From Desulfobacteraceae bacterium (GTDB taxonomy: Bacteria; Desulfobacterota; Desulfobacteria; Desulfobacterales; Desulfobacteraceae), in assembly GCA_011390435.1 (NCBI GenBank), contig JAABSK010000142.1, positions 1-7,080 of the forward strand: a DNA stretch of 7,080 nucleotides, in the 5' to 3' direction. Both the position numbers and the translations under genes were made by a program. Positions 1 to 6,113 of the stretch are shown here, piece after piece. Every line of letters begins with the position of its first letter. Position 1 is the first letter of the stretch. The notes under the pieces were generated by a model, which searched no databases, was not told the origin of the DNA, and was given only the letters and a program-made list of their open reading frames with translations.

Positions 1-356
1 CATTTACCCTCATACGGGGCCACAAGCTTCCGCGTAACGCTCTGTGGCAAAAGCGTGATGCCGGTGAGGACGATTTCTGTTATTTCACGGCATTCCCCTT
101 TAGCAGGAAAATCTGGCGGCTTTACCTCTGGCAGTTCCTGAGGCGGCGTCTGCTTGCCACGCTGTTTGTCCAACAACAATTGCTGCTGCAATCGCTCCTG
201 CTGTTCTCTCTGGATTTGCTCTGCGGCACGATTTGCCTCGTCAATTTCAACCTGGGTTTGCGCCAGAGCAGGTGCGCCTGTCAACAAGCAAAAAATCAGA
301 AAAACCAACACCAGAAAAACAAAATACGCCAAAAACCGATCAACAATTCCATTCAT
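1..356 (-). CDS. TpsB-type (ShlB/FhaC/HecB) outer-membrane two-partner secretion transporter, N-terminal part
   Basis: Partial gene, cut by the left window edge: 118 complete codons plus two bases. The ATG at 356 follows GGGAG (366-370) by nine bases. Residues 8-32 are a hydrophobic signal peptide ending in ALA, with probable cleavage before Gln33. Residues 33-70 are rich in Gln, Glu and Arg and look helical, matching the N-terminal plug helix and linker of FhaC-like proteins. A Pro-rich stretch (71-84) leads to a POTRA_2-type start: Cys89, then 'REITEIVLTGITLLP', then 'PYEGK' followed by a truncated TG. codon, probably the second conserved Cys. Members of this family form a 16-strand beta barrel that exports and sometimes activates a large TpsA exoprotein; usual length is about 550-600 residues, so most of the protein lies outside. 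The TpsA partner is not in the window. The upstream region is AT-rich, with only a lone TAAAAT (444-449, minus) as a possible -10. The family call is firm; the cargo is unknown. Confidence 0.86.
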   Translation of the reverse strand, partial: MNGIVDRFLAYFVFLVLVFLIFCLLTGAPALAQTQVEIDEANRAAEQIQREQQERLQQQLLLDKQRGKQTPPQELPEVKPPDFPAKGECREITEIVLTGITLLPQSVTRKLVAPYEGK

Positions 357-487
357 TTTGTGCTGCTCCCAAAACTTTTTTCCACCCACCCCAAAAACAA
401 CAAAATCGTAACAAAAATTTCCCAATGCGTGTGAAGGCTATGGATTTTACAACAAAATTGCAAAGAAAATTTACGTGAAAACCAGTG

Positions 488-515
488 AAAAAAGAGAGGC
501 AACAGGCCTGTTACC
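488..515 (-). terminator. Rho-independent terminator after the AraC-family gene
   Basis: Read on the minus strand, GGTAACA-GGCC-TGTTGCC (515 to 498) folds into a 7-bp stem with one G-U pair and a GGCC loop, followed at once by TCTCTTTTTT (497-488). It lies about 95 bases past the stop of the regulator gene and before the tpsB-like gene, so it should separate these two same-strand genes. On the plus strand the stem has one mismatch and no T-tract after it, so it reads only on the minus strand. Confidence 0.65.
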
Positions 516-551
516 GATGTTTTCATCGAATCAGATGTTTATCTGTTTTTT
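515..551. other. Two further tandem hairpins next to the terminator
   Basis: CGATG-TTTT-CATCG (515-528) and CAGAT-GTTT-ATCTG (532-545) are two perfect 5-bp stems with 4-base loops, three bases apart. On the plus strand the second is followed by six T's (546-551), so it could act as a weak plus-strand terminator, although no plus-strand gene lies upstream. On the minus strand both would sit in the 3' untranslated RNA of the regulator gene, directly before its terminator; the first shares its edge base, 515, with the terminator stem. The stems are short, so each alone is weak evidence. Confidence 0.4.
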
Positions 552-609
552 AACTTTGGGGATTTTCGATACGTTCTTTAGCAAAAAGCAGACATTGCTT
601 CCATCCGAC

Positions 610-1626
610 TTACAGTGGGGCTTGTTGGCACACCGACACCGGCTTTAAAAGCCGTGTGAAGCGGTTGCGATATTCATTGGGCGACAATCCGGTATTTTTT
701 TTAAAGAGCTTGCGAAATGAGTTGGGGTCTTCATACCCCACCTGCTGTGTGATTTCATCAATCGACTGCATGGTTTTTTCCAGGAGCAGCTTTGCCGACT
801 CAATACGGATCCGCTGGAGATAAAGGAGCGGAGAATCACCAGTGGCCATTTTAAAACGGCGCATGAAATGGCGCTGGCTGAGCCCCAGATCAGCGGCCAG
901 GGATTCAACGGAAATGGATTCCGTAAACTTTTTTTCCATGAAGTACTGTGCTTTTTTAACGATATTGTCGGTATGGTGTTTCTGGTAATCAAAGATGAAG
1001 TACGGTGACTGACTGCGACGGGGTTCCATCAGCAGGGCTTTTGCGCAGATGGCAGCCAGTTCTGCATACCCGAATTTTTCAATCAGGTAAATACATAGAT
1101 CCATATAAGATGTGGCTGCCCCCGCACAGATGAAACCGCCATCTTCCGTCAGAATACGTTCCGGTTTCAGGTTGACATCCGGATAGAGCTTTTGAAAATA
1201 CCGGGAAAATTTTAAATTTGTCGTGGCTGTTTTACCGTTCAACAGCCCGGTTTCAGCCAGCAGAAAGGTTCCGGTACAGCTGGAGCCGATCAAAACATCC
1301 TTTTTGTGATGCAGACTGATCCAGTCAATGATTTCTTCTGGCACACGGCCGATGAATTTCAGCGGGGATAAAAACCCGGGAATCAGGATGAAGCTGGTGA
1401 CAGTGATGTCATGGATGGTGCCGTGGGGAACGATCGTGACATCCCCCTCTCCCTGAACGGATTTTCCGTCAAGAGAGACAATGTCCCAGGAAAAGAGCGA
1501 GCCAGCGGGAGAAAGCGCCTGATCCAGCTGATGATAATACCGGTTGGCAATGCCAAAGGCATCAATGGGGCCGTAAATTCCGGATGCTGCACAATTTTCA
1601 AATGCGAGCAGGGTGATGTGTGGCAC
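610..1626 (-). CDS. AraC-family transcriptional regulator with DJ-1/PfpI (GATase1-like) sensor domain
   Basis: Cytoplasmic DNA-binding regulator of the GlxA/FtrA/GbdR/CdhR type, 338 residues from the preferred start. Residues 1 to about 190 form the DJ-1/PfpI-like domain, with 'GIYGPIDAF' (16-24) and the nucleophile-elbow motif 'IGSSCTGTFLLAETGLLNG' (113-131, Cys at 117). The His often found in the following 'TTH' motif is Asn here ('TATTN'). In such regulators this domain is a sensor rather than an enzyme. Residues 220-325 carry the two AraC helix-turn-helix units: 'SVESLAADLGLSQRHFMRRF' (239-258), then 'IDEITQQVGYEDPNSFRKLF' (289-308) with 'GLSPNEYR' after it. A TTG at 1641 would add five residues, but AGGAGA (1631-1636) sits four bases before the GTG at 1626, so I prefer the GTG. 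The gene is divergent from the FadH-like oxidoreductase gene at 1762, its likely target. Relatives often sense betaine, carnitine or amino-acid derivatives; the ligand here cannot be read from sequence. Confidence 0.9.
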   Translation of the reverse strand: MPHITLLAFENCAASGIYGPIDAFGIANRYYHQLDQALSPAGSLFSWDIVSLDGKSVQGEGDVTIVPHGTIHDITVTSFILIPGFLSPLKFIGRVPEEIIDWISLHHKKDVLIGSSCTGTFLLAETGLLNGKTATTNLKFSRYFQKLYPDVNLKPERILTEDGGFICAGAATSYMDLCIYLIEKFGYAELAAICAKALLMEPRRSQSPYFIFDYQKHHTDNIVKKAQYFMEKKFTESISVESLAADLGLSQRHFMRRFKMATGDSPLLYLQRIRIESAKLLLEKTMQSIDEITQQVGYEDPNSFRKLFKKNTGLSPNEYRNRFTRLLKPVSVCQQAPL

Positions 1627-1630
1627 TGTT

Positions 1631-1636
1631 TCTCCT
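1631..1636 (-). promoter_or_regulatory. Ribosome binding site that decides the regulator's GTG start
   Basis: AGGAGA on the minus strand ends four bases before GTG at 1626-1624. The longer start, TTG at 1641, would place this site inside the coding region and has only A/T-rich sequence before it. The oxidoreductase gene on the other side shows the same short four-base spacing. Confidence 0.6.
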
Positions 1637-1668
1637 GGCAAAAAGTCTTTTTTAACCTGTTTTTTGTC

Positions 1669-1697
1669 AAATTAGCCTCTTGTGAATGGGGTGTCAA
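1669..1697 (-). promoter_or_regulatory. Sigma-70-type promoter for the regulator gene
   Basis: On the minus strand a perfect TTGACA (-35, 1697-1692) is separated by 17 bases from TAATTT (-10, 1674-1669; three of six consensus bases). Transcription would start about 30-35 bases before the GTG. The -35 box is also one of the GTCAA repeats of this region, so a protein bound there, perhaps the regulator itself, would block this promoter. Confidence 0.5.
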
Positions 1698-1698
1698 G

Positions 1699-1727
1699 TG
1701 GTAAAATACGTCAACGTCATGTAGAAT
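1699..1727 (+). promoter_or_regulatory. Possible activator-dependent promoter and repeat boxes for the oxidoreductase gene
   Basis: TAGAAT (1722-1727) is a fair -10, but the hexamer 17 bases upstream, TGGTAA (1699-1704), is a poor -35, as expected for a promoter that needs an activator. A tandem direct repeat ACGTCA-ACGTCA (1708-1719) lies in the spacer. GTCAA occurs three times on the plus strand at 1666, 1693 and 1710. Any of these could be regulator half-sites; which are bound is inference. Confidence 0.3.
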
Positions 1728-1761
1728 GGAGAACAGCGACCATCATTTTTAAGGAGGCAGT

Positions 1762-3768
1762 ATGAACGATCCACTATTTAGACCCATTACCATCAATAAA
1801 CTGGAAGTAAAAAACAGAATTTACCTTCCAGCCATGCATCTGAACATGGCAGTTGATTACAAAGTAACAGACCAGATTGTCAATTTCTATGCGGAGCGGG
1901 CTGCCGGCGGAGCCGGTATGATTGTGGTGGGCAATGCCACTGTGGATGACGTGGCTGGAAACAGCCTCTATATCGGCGCCCATGACGACGATTTTATTCC
2001 CGGCTTGACGCAGCTGGCAGACGTCATCAAGAAAGGCGGCGCCAGAGCAGCGGTTCAGTTGAACCATGCCGGGCGCTACTCTCATTCCATGCTGATGAAC
2101 GGCAAACGACCGGTGGCACCGTCTGCCATTCCGTCGCGGCTGACACGGGAAGTGCCTGACGTGCTGGACAAAGAAGGAATTGACCGGACGGTTGAAGCGT
2201 TTGCAACATCTGCTGCGCGCGTGAAACGATGCGGATATGATGCCGTGGAAGTCTTGAACGGCACCGGCTACCTGATCAGTGAATTCTTATCCCCGGTCTC
2301 CAATACCCGGGACGATGAATACGGCGGAAGCTTTGAAAACCGTATCCGGTTCGGGGTGGAGGTCATGACTGCCGTTCGAAAAGCTGTGGGCCCGGATTAT
2401 CCGGTGATTGTCCGGCTGGACAACAATGATTTCATGGAGGGCGGTCAGCGCCAGGATGAATTGACCGAGTACGCAAAGATTCTTGTGGAGCAGTGCGGCG
2501 TTGACGCGCTCTGCGTAAAGGGAAACTGGCACGAGGCCCGCGTTCCCCAGATGACGCCCAATGTTCCGAGAGGAACCTATGCCTACCTGGCCCGTAACGT
2601 GAAAGATGTGGTCAATGTACCTGTCATTGCCAGTCACCGTATTCATTCTCCAGACGTGGCCCGGCAGATCATTGAAGACAATTTCTGTGATATGGTGGCC
2701 ATGGGCAGAAGCCTGATTGCAGATCCTTTTATGCCCCAAAAAGCCCTGGAGGGACGGGAAAACGAAATCGTTCACTGCATTGCCTGTTGTCAGGGCTGTT
2801 TTGACTCCATTTTTCAGCTCAAACCGGTTAAATGCCTCTGCAACCCCAAGGCAGGGCGTGAAGTGCAAAAAATTACTGAAACCGTGGCCATACCCAAAAA
2901 GGTCATGATCATCGGAGGCGGTGCTGCCGGCATGAGTGCGGCGCTGGCTGCCAATGAAAAAGGACATACCGTCTCGTTGTACGAAAAAAGCGGGAAGCTG
3001 GGCGGCCAGCTATTTCTTGCCGCCGCTCCCCAGGGTCGGGAAGAGTTTCTTGAACTGGCAAAAGATTATACCACCCAGATCGGTTTGAGTAAAATCAATG
3101 TCCATCTGAACACGGTTGTGGATGAAGCCTTGCTTGAATCAGAAAATCCGGATATGGTTATTCTGGCGACCGGTGCAGCTCCCATTACACCGCCGATTAA
3201 AGGTGTGGATCTGCCCCACGTGGTTCAAGCATGGGATGTGCTTCTGGACAAAGTCCCCACCGGCCAGAAAATTGTGGTGATCGGCGGTGGGGCTGTGGGT
3301 GTTGAAACTGCCATGCACCTGGCTGAAAAAGGAACCCTCTCCGGCGATGCCATTAAATTTTTGCTGGTTAACAAGGCAGAAACCCCGGAAACCCTCTATG
3401 ATCTGGCCACCAAGGGATCAAAAGAGGTGGTGATTATCGAGATGCTGGGCAAGATCGGCACAGGTATCGGCAAAAGCACCAAATGGGTCATGATGCAGGA
3501 GATGTCCAGTCAGCGGCTCTCTTCCAGGACCGGGACAACCGCCCTGGAAATCACGCCCACCCATGTCCGGGTCAAAACCGGTGACAATACAGACGAGATT
3601 CCGGCAGATACGGTTGTGCTGGCCGCCGGAGCAAAACCGGTCAACTCACTTGAAGCCCTTCTCAGTGCAAAAGGGATTGCGTATAAAACCGTGGGGGATG
3701 CTGCAGGCATCGCCCTGGCATTTGATGCGGTTCATCAGGGATTTGATGCAGGAAGAAGTATCGAATAA
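1762..3768 (+). CDS. FadH-like NAD(P)H:flavin oxidoreductase (2,4-dienoyl-CoA reductase / old yellow enzyme family, FMN + [4Fe-4S] + FAD)
   Basis: 668 residues, close to E. coli FadH (about 672), so full length. ATG follows AAGGAGG (1751-1757) by four bases. Residues 1 to about 370 are the FMN TIM barrel with 'QLNHAGR' (99-105), Tyr170 in 'GTGYLISEF' and His257 in 'NWHEARVP'; these match the catalytic Tyr and His of E. coli 2,4-dienoyl-CoA reductase. Cys339, Cys342, Cys346 and Cys358 have the family's 4Fe-4S spacing; two extra Cys lie at 343 and 360. An FAD-binding motif is at 381-390 ('VMIIGGGAAG', with Glu408) and a second dinucleotide motif at 504-513 ('IVVIGGGAVG'). Glu560 ends the second strand of that domain, where FadH as I recall has Gln-Arg, which suggests NADH rather than NADPH. 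'VGDAAG' (644-649) is the closing FAD motif. The enzyme should reduce an activated C=C bond, such as a dienoyl- or enoyl-CoA or enoate. BaiCD/BaiH, 2-enoate reductase or, less likely, trimethylamine-dehydrogenase-type roles are alternatives. Probably cytoplasmic and controlled by the divergent AraC-type gene. Confidence 0.93.
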   Translation: MNDPLFRPITINKLEVKNRIYLPAMHLNMAVDYKVTDQIVNFYAERAAGGAGMIVVGNATVDDVAGNSLYIGAHDDDFIPGLTQLADVIKKGGARAAVQLNHAGRYSHSMLMNGKRPVAPSAIPSRLTREVPDVLDKEGIDRTVEAFATSAARVKRCGYDAVEVLNGTGYLISEFLSPVSNTRDDEYGGSFENRIRFGVEVMTAVRKAVGPDYPVIVRLDNNDFMEGGQRQDELTEYAKILVEQCGVDALCVKGNWHEARVPQMTPNVPRGTYAYLARNVKDVVNVPVIASHRIHSPDVARQIIEDNFCDMVAMGRSLIADPFMPQKALEGRENEIVHCIACCQGCFDSIFQLKPVKCLCNPKAGREVQKITETVAIPKKVMIIGGGAAGMSAALAANEKGHTVSLYEKSGKLGGQLFLAAAPQGREEFLELAKDYTTQIGLSKINVHLNTVVDEALLESENPDMVILATGAAPITPPIKGVDLPHVVQAWDVLLDKVPTGQKIVVIGGGAVGVETAMHLAEKGTLSGDAIKFLLVNKAETPETLYDLATKGSKEVVIIEMLGKIGTGIGKSTKWVMMQEMSSQRLSSRTGTTALEITPTHVRVKTGDNTDEIPADTVVLAAGAKPVNSLEALLSAKGIAYKTVGDAAGIALAFDAVHQGFDAGRSIE

Positions 3769-3818
3769 AATTTGAATCTCATCGGTTTTTATGCGGTACG
3801 TTCCCCCTTTTAACAGAC

Positions 3819-3850
3819 AGCAGGCAATCCGGTATTCTGGATTGCCTGCT
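3819..3850 (+). terminator. Strong 12-bp stem-loop downstream of the oxidoreductase gene
   Basis: AGCAGGCAATCC (3819-3830) and GGATTGCCTGCT (3839-3850) are perfect inverted repeats around an 8-base loop, starting 51 bases after the oxidoreductase stop and 55 before the phosphoesterase start. The stem is stable and well placed to end the upstream transcript, but neither strand has a clear T-tract after it. It may instead protect a 3' end, act as a U-tract-less terminator, or be a dispersed repeat copy. Confidence 0.45.
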
Positions 3851-3904
3851 CAGATCTTGATGATTTGCTGACCTTTGTATCTTAAAAAAAGGATTGGGAA
3901 CAAT

Positions 3905-4654
3905 ATGCGAATCGCAGTTATTTCAGACATTCATGGCAACCTTGAGGCCTTTACAGCGGTTCTGGATGATATTAAACACCAGGCCGTGGATACCATTGTC
4001 TCTTTAGGGGACAATATCAACTATGGGGCAGATTCCGAGGCAGTGATTCAAAAAATGACTGCGCGCAGGATACCATCGATTCTAGGCAATCATGAAATGG
4101 CCTGTATCAATGAAAAGGTCTATCGCTGGTATATCGGGGATGTGAAAAAATCACTGGACCACACCCTTTCCAAATTGTCTTTATCCTCTGTAGACTATTT
4201 AAAGGGTTTGTCTGTCACGCTTTCAAAGCACCAGGCGTTTTTTGTTCACGGATTCTGGCCGGATTCTGTCCGGCATTACCTGCATCAAATGTCCAGCGCT
4301 GAATTGCTCAGCACGCTTCAACAGATCCAGGAATCCGTCTGTTTTATCGGCCACACCCATCGGCTGGCCCTGGTCTTTCACGTCGGGGGCACCCTTCATA
4401 CACAGCCGTTGAATCACGGAAAGACCGCGCTTGAAAAAAATATCACATATATCATAAATGCCGGCAGTGTGGGCCAGCCCAGAGATGGGGATCCCAGAGC
4501 CAAATATGTGATATGGGATACGATTGGTCATCACCTTGATACCCGGTATGTGGACTATGATAATCAAACTGCGGCAGAAAAAATACTCGCAGCAGGCCTC
4601 CCGTTGAAATATGCCCAGGCAGTTTATCCGTTTATATCGAACAGACCCCTTTGA
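3905..4654 (+). CDS. Calcineurin-like metallophosphoesterase (YfcE/MJ0936-like)
   Basis: 249 residues with the complete two-metal phosphoesterase motif set: Asp8-x-His10 in 'ISDIHGN', Asp36 in 'LGDNINYG', Asn62-His63 in 'GNHE', His115 in 'FVHG', and His150-x-His152 in 'GHTH'. The tail motif 'NAGSVGQPRDGDPRAKY' (185-201) is typical of this small bacterial and archaeal subfamily. No signal peptide or membrane segment is seen, so it should be cytoplasmic. Substrates in the family range from phosphodiesters to phosphoproteins and dinucleotides; the substrate cannot be named here. ATG at 3905 starts directly at the conserved first beta strand; AAAGGA (3888-3893) lies eleven bases before it, rather far. 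A TTG at 3875 would add ten residues with no homology signal and is rejected. The 3' end overlaps the convergent kinase gene by 23 bases. Spacing from the oxidoreductase gene (136 bases with a hairpin) argues for a separate transcript. Confidence 0.9.
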   Translation: MRIAVISDIHGNLEAFTAVLDDIKHQAVDTIVSLGDNINYGADSEAVIQKMTARRIPSILGNHEMACINEKVYRWYIGDVKKSLDHTLSKLSLSSVDYLKGLSVTLSKHQAFFVHGFWPDSVRHYLHQMSSAELLSTLQQIQESVCFIGHTHRLALVFHVGGTLHTQPLNHGKTALEKNITYIINAGSVGQPRDGDPRAKYVIWDTIGHHLDTRYVDYDNQTAAEKILAAGLPLKYAQAVYPFISNRPL

Positions 4655-5993
4655 CAAAATTATAGTCAAGAAGATCACTGCAGGTGACACATCCCATCTG
4701 AGCATCCACTGTCCAGGCAGATTTTTTTGATCGGGTATCACTGCTCCACAACCATTTTTGCACAGGGTCGAATACAGGCTCCATGCAAAAATTGTCACCT
4801 GACAATGGGAGCAGCAAAGACAGCAGCTCGTTGATGGTCGGCATGCGCCAGTTCTGGTGGCCGCCAAATCCGGCATCAGACAGTGCCTGAATGTACTCCC
4901 CTGCCTGGTGCCACGGCAAGGGATATCGAGACCCGGACTGCTGCCAGATCAGACCGGTGGCATGATCAATGACCAGCAGCCCGTCTGTTATCTGAAATTC
5001 ATTTTCACGATAGACCGCTGGCTGGTGAAGGTCATCCAGGTCAAAAACAGCCCTGGCGTTTTTGGCCAGGATTCTGGATGGTTCAGACCGAATCTGTTTG
5101 ATCGGGTCTGTTTTCTTTCTTTTCCGGAAATCATTCCCAGGGTCAGGGCATTCATTTTCTCTGGCCGCTTTATGGGACAGTAAAAAGGCCTTTAACTCAT
5201 CAGACATGGCATCTGCCGTTTGAAACCGATCCGCTGGATTGGGGGCAATGGCCTTGAGAACAAACCGGTCACCGTGATGATCCAGCAGCCCATTCAACCG
5301 GCTGGGCAGGAGTGGATTTTTTTGAGGCAGATGACCGGTCAGCATCCGATACAGGATCACACCGGCGGAATACAGATCTGCCCTCTGATCTACTGTTTCA
5401 GGAGAATCGGCCTGTTCAGGAGCGGTATAAAACGGTGTGCCGATATCAAGCTTTTCTGCCTGAAAAGAGTGTTTTTCACCTCTTCGCCTGGAAAGACCAA
5501 AATCAACAATCTTTATGACCCCTGTATCCGAGAGCATCATATTGAATGGTTTGATATCCCGGTGGAGAATGTCTGCAGCATGCAGGCAGGACAATCCCTC
5601 GAGAATCTGGGTCAGATAATGGCAGGTTTTTTCAATGGACACAATCCGGGTTGGCCGGTCTGCCCAATAGGATTCTCCGATAAGCTGCCCCAGGTTGCGG
5701 CAATAGTATTCCATCAGGTAGAACAGGTCCTGATCTGATTTTTCAAAACTCCAGATGCCCACCACATTGGGATGTCGGATATTTGCGATGACAGAGGCTT
5801 CATGAATAAATGTTTCTTGAAGCCATGGCAGTCCAACCTTTTTGACGAGAACCGGGCTTGGGGCGAACAGCTTCAAGGCTGCGGTTTTTTCAAGTATCGG
5901 GATGGTGACTCGAAAAACACGGCCCATGGTACCGCTGCCCAGAAGGGCATTGATTCGATATTTACCGATATATCTGCCAGGGGTATTGTCCAT
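4632..5993 (-). CDS. Soluble Hanks-type Ser/Thr protein kinase fused to a C-terminal DUF1566 (Lcl C-terminal) domain
   Basis: 453 residues. The kinase domain (about 8-272) looks active: glycine loop 'GSGTMGRV' (19-26), Lys41 in 'AALKLF', helix-C Glu65, 'HRDIKPFN' (144-151, catalytic Asp146, Asn151), 'DFG' (164-166), 'APE' (191-193) and 'DLYSAG' (206-211). A polar, partly basic linker follows (273-330, 'RKRKK' at 290-294), with no transmembrane segment. The C-terminal part (about 335-453) fits DUF1566: 'ITDGLLVIDHATGLIWQQ' (335-352), 'NWRMPTINEL' (381-390), 'WLWSSDT' (414-420), and a final 'VKGVCSI'. That domain is usually seen in surface or exported proteins and is a presumed ligand-binding module. 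Together they suggest a cytoplasmic sensor kinase whose DUF1566 part binds a ligand, a partner or the substrate; this is inference. ATG at 5993 follows AGAGGA (6002-6007) by eight bases. The gene's end overlaps the convergent phosphoesterase gene, and neither has room for its own terminator. Confidence 0.92.
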   Translation of the reverse strand: MDNTPGRYIGKYRINALLGSGTMGRVFRVTIPILEKTAALKLFAPSPVLVKKVGLPWLQETFIHEASVIANIRHPNVVGIWSFEKSDQDLFYLMEYYCRNLGQLIGESYWADRPTRIVSIEKTCHYLTQILEGLSCLHAADILHRDIKPFNMMLSDTGVIKIVDFGLSRRRGEKHSFQAEKLDIGTPFYTAPEQADSPETVDQRADLYSAGVILYRMLTGHLPQKNPLLPSRLNGLLDHHGDRFVLKAIAPNPADRFQTADAMSDELKAFLLSHKAARENECPDPGNDFRKRKKTDPIKQIRSEPSRILAKNARAVFDLDDLHQPAVYRENEFQITDGLLVIDHATGLIWQQSGSRYPLPWHQAGEYIQALSDAGFGGHQNWRMPTINELLSLLLPLSGDNFCMEPVFDPVQKWLWSSDTRSKKSAWTVDAQMGCVTCSDLLDYNFVKGVCSI

Positions 5994-6063
5994 TTACTGT
6001 GTCCTCTTTGTGCTGGTTCATGGTTTTGCGCCTTTTTTTACTTGGTCGCTTAAATAAAAAAGA

Positions 6064-6092
6064 ATGTCAGGTTTTGATCCAGCTTTTTTCAA
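6064..6092 (-). promoter_or_regulatory. Tentative promoter for the kinase gene
   Basis: On the minus strand TTGAAA (6092-6087, five of six -35 consensus bases) is followed after 17 bases by TGACAT (6069-6064, three of six). It lies about 70 bases before the kinase ATG. The -10 is poor, so this is only the best match I can see in the spacer. Confidence 0.25.
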
Positions 6093-6113
6093 CCCCAGGA
6101 TTTTGATTCCTGG
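6069..6113. repeat. Small dyad with a related half-copy in the kinase/transporter spacer
   Basis: CCAGGA-TTTTGAT-TCCTGG (6095-6113) is a perfect 6-bp inverted repeat around seven bases. A similar but imperfect string, CAGGTTTTGATCCAG, lies at 6069-6083. The pair flanks the possible kinase -35 box and could be operator sites; without a T-tract the dyad is unlikely to be a terminator. The rest of the spacer, 6114-6259, is AT-rich, and I found no convincing promoter for the plus-strand gene in it. Confidence 0.3.

Noticed and set aside
424..477. 17-codon plus-strand frame starting ATGCGTGTG in the left spacer
   Set aside because: No ribosome binding site, very short, no conserved pattern.
154..478. 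Three overlapping plus-strand frames near the left end
   Set aside because: They are antisense to the signal peptide and linker of the TpsB gene and run into the AT-rich spacer; their proteins are low-complexity.
2287..2967. Open frame of 226 codons on the minus strand inside the oxidoreductase gene
   Set aside because: Fully antisense to a gene with all family motifs intact; its translation shows no recognisable domain and no ribosome site stands out.
3875..3904. TTG start giving ten extra residues on the phosphoesterase
   Set aside because: The possible ribosome site AAAGGA would fall inside the added codons, and the conserved first strand begins exactly at the ATG at 3905.
4223..4876. 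Open frame of 217 codons on the minus strand across the phosphoesterase/kinase junction
   Set aside because: It overlaps both well-supported genes in other frames, and its Cys-rich, low-pattern protein fits no family.
4632..4990. Possible diversity-generating retroelement variable region at the kinase 3' end
   Set aside because: DUF1566-like modules can occur in such variable proteins as I recall, but the C-terminal codons are not enriched in AAY, and no template repeat or reverse transcriptase is visible in the window.
5220..5738. Open frame of 172 codons on the plus strand opposite the kinase domain
   Set aside because: It is the antisense shadow of the conserved kinase core.
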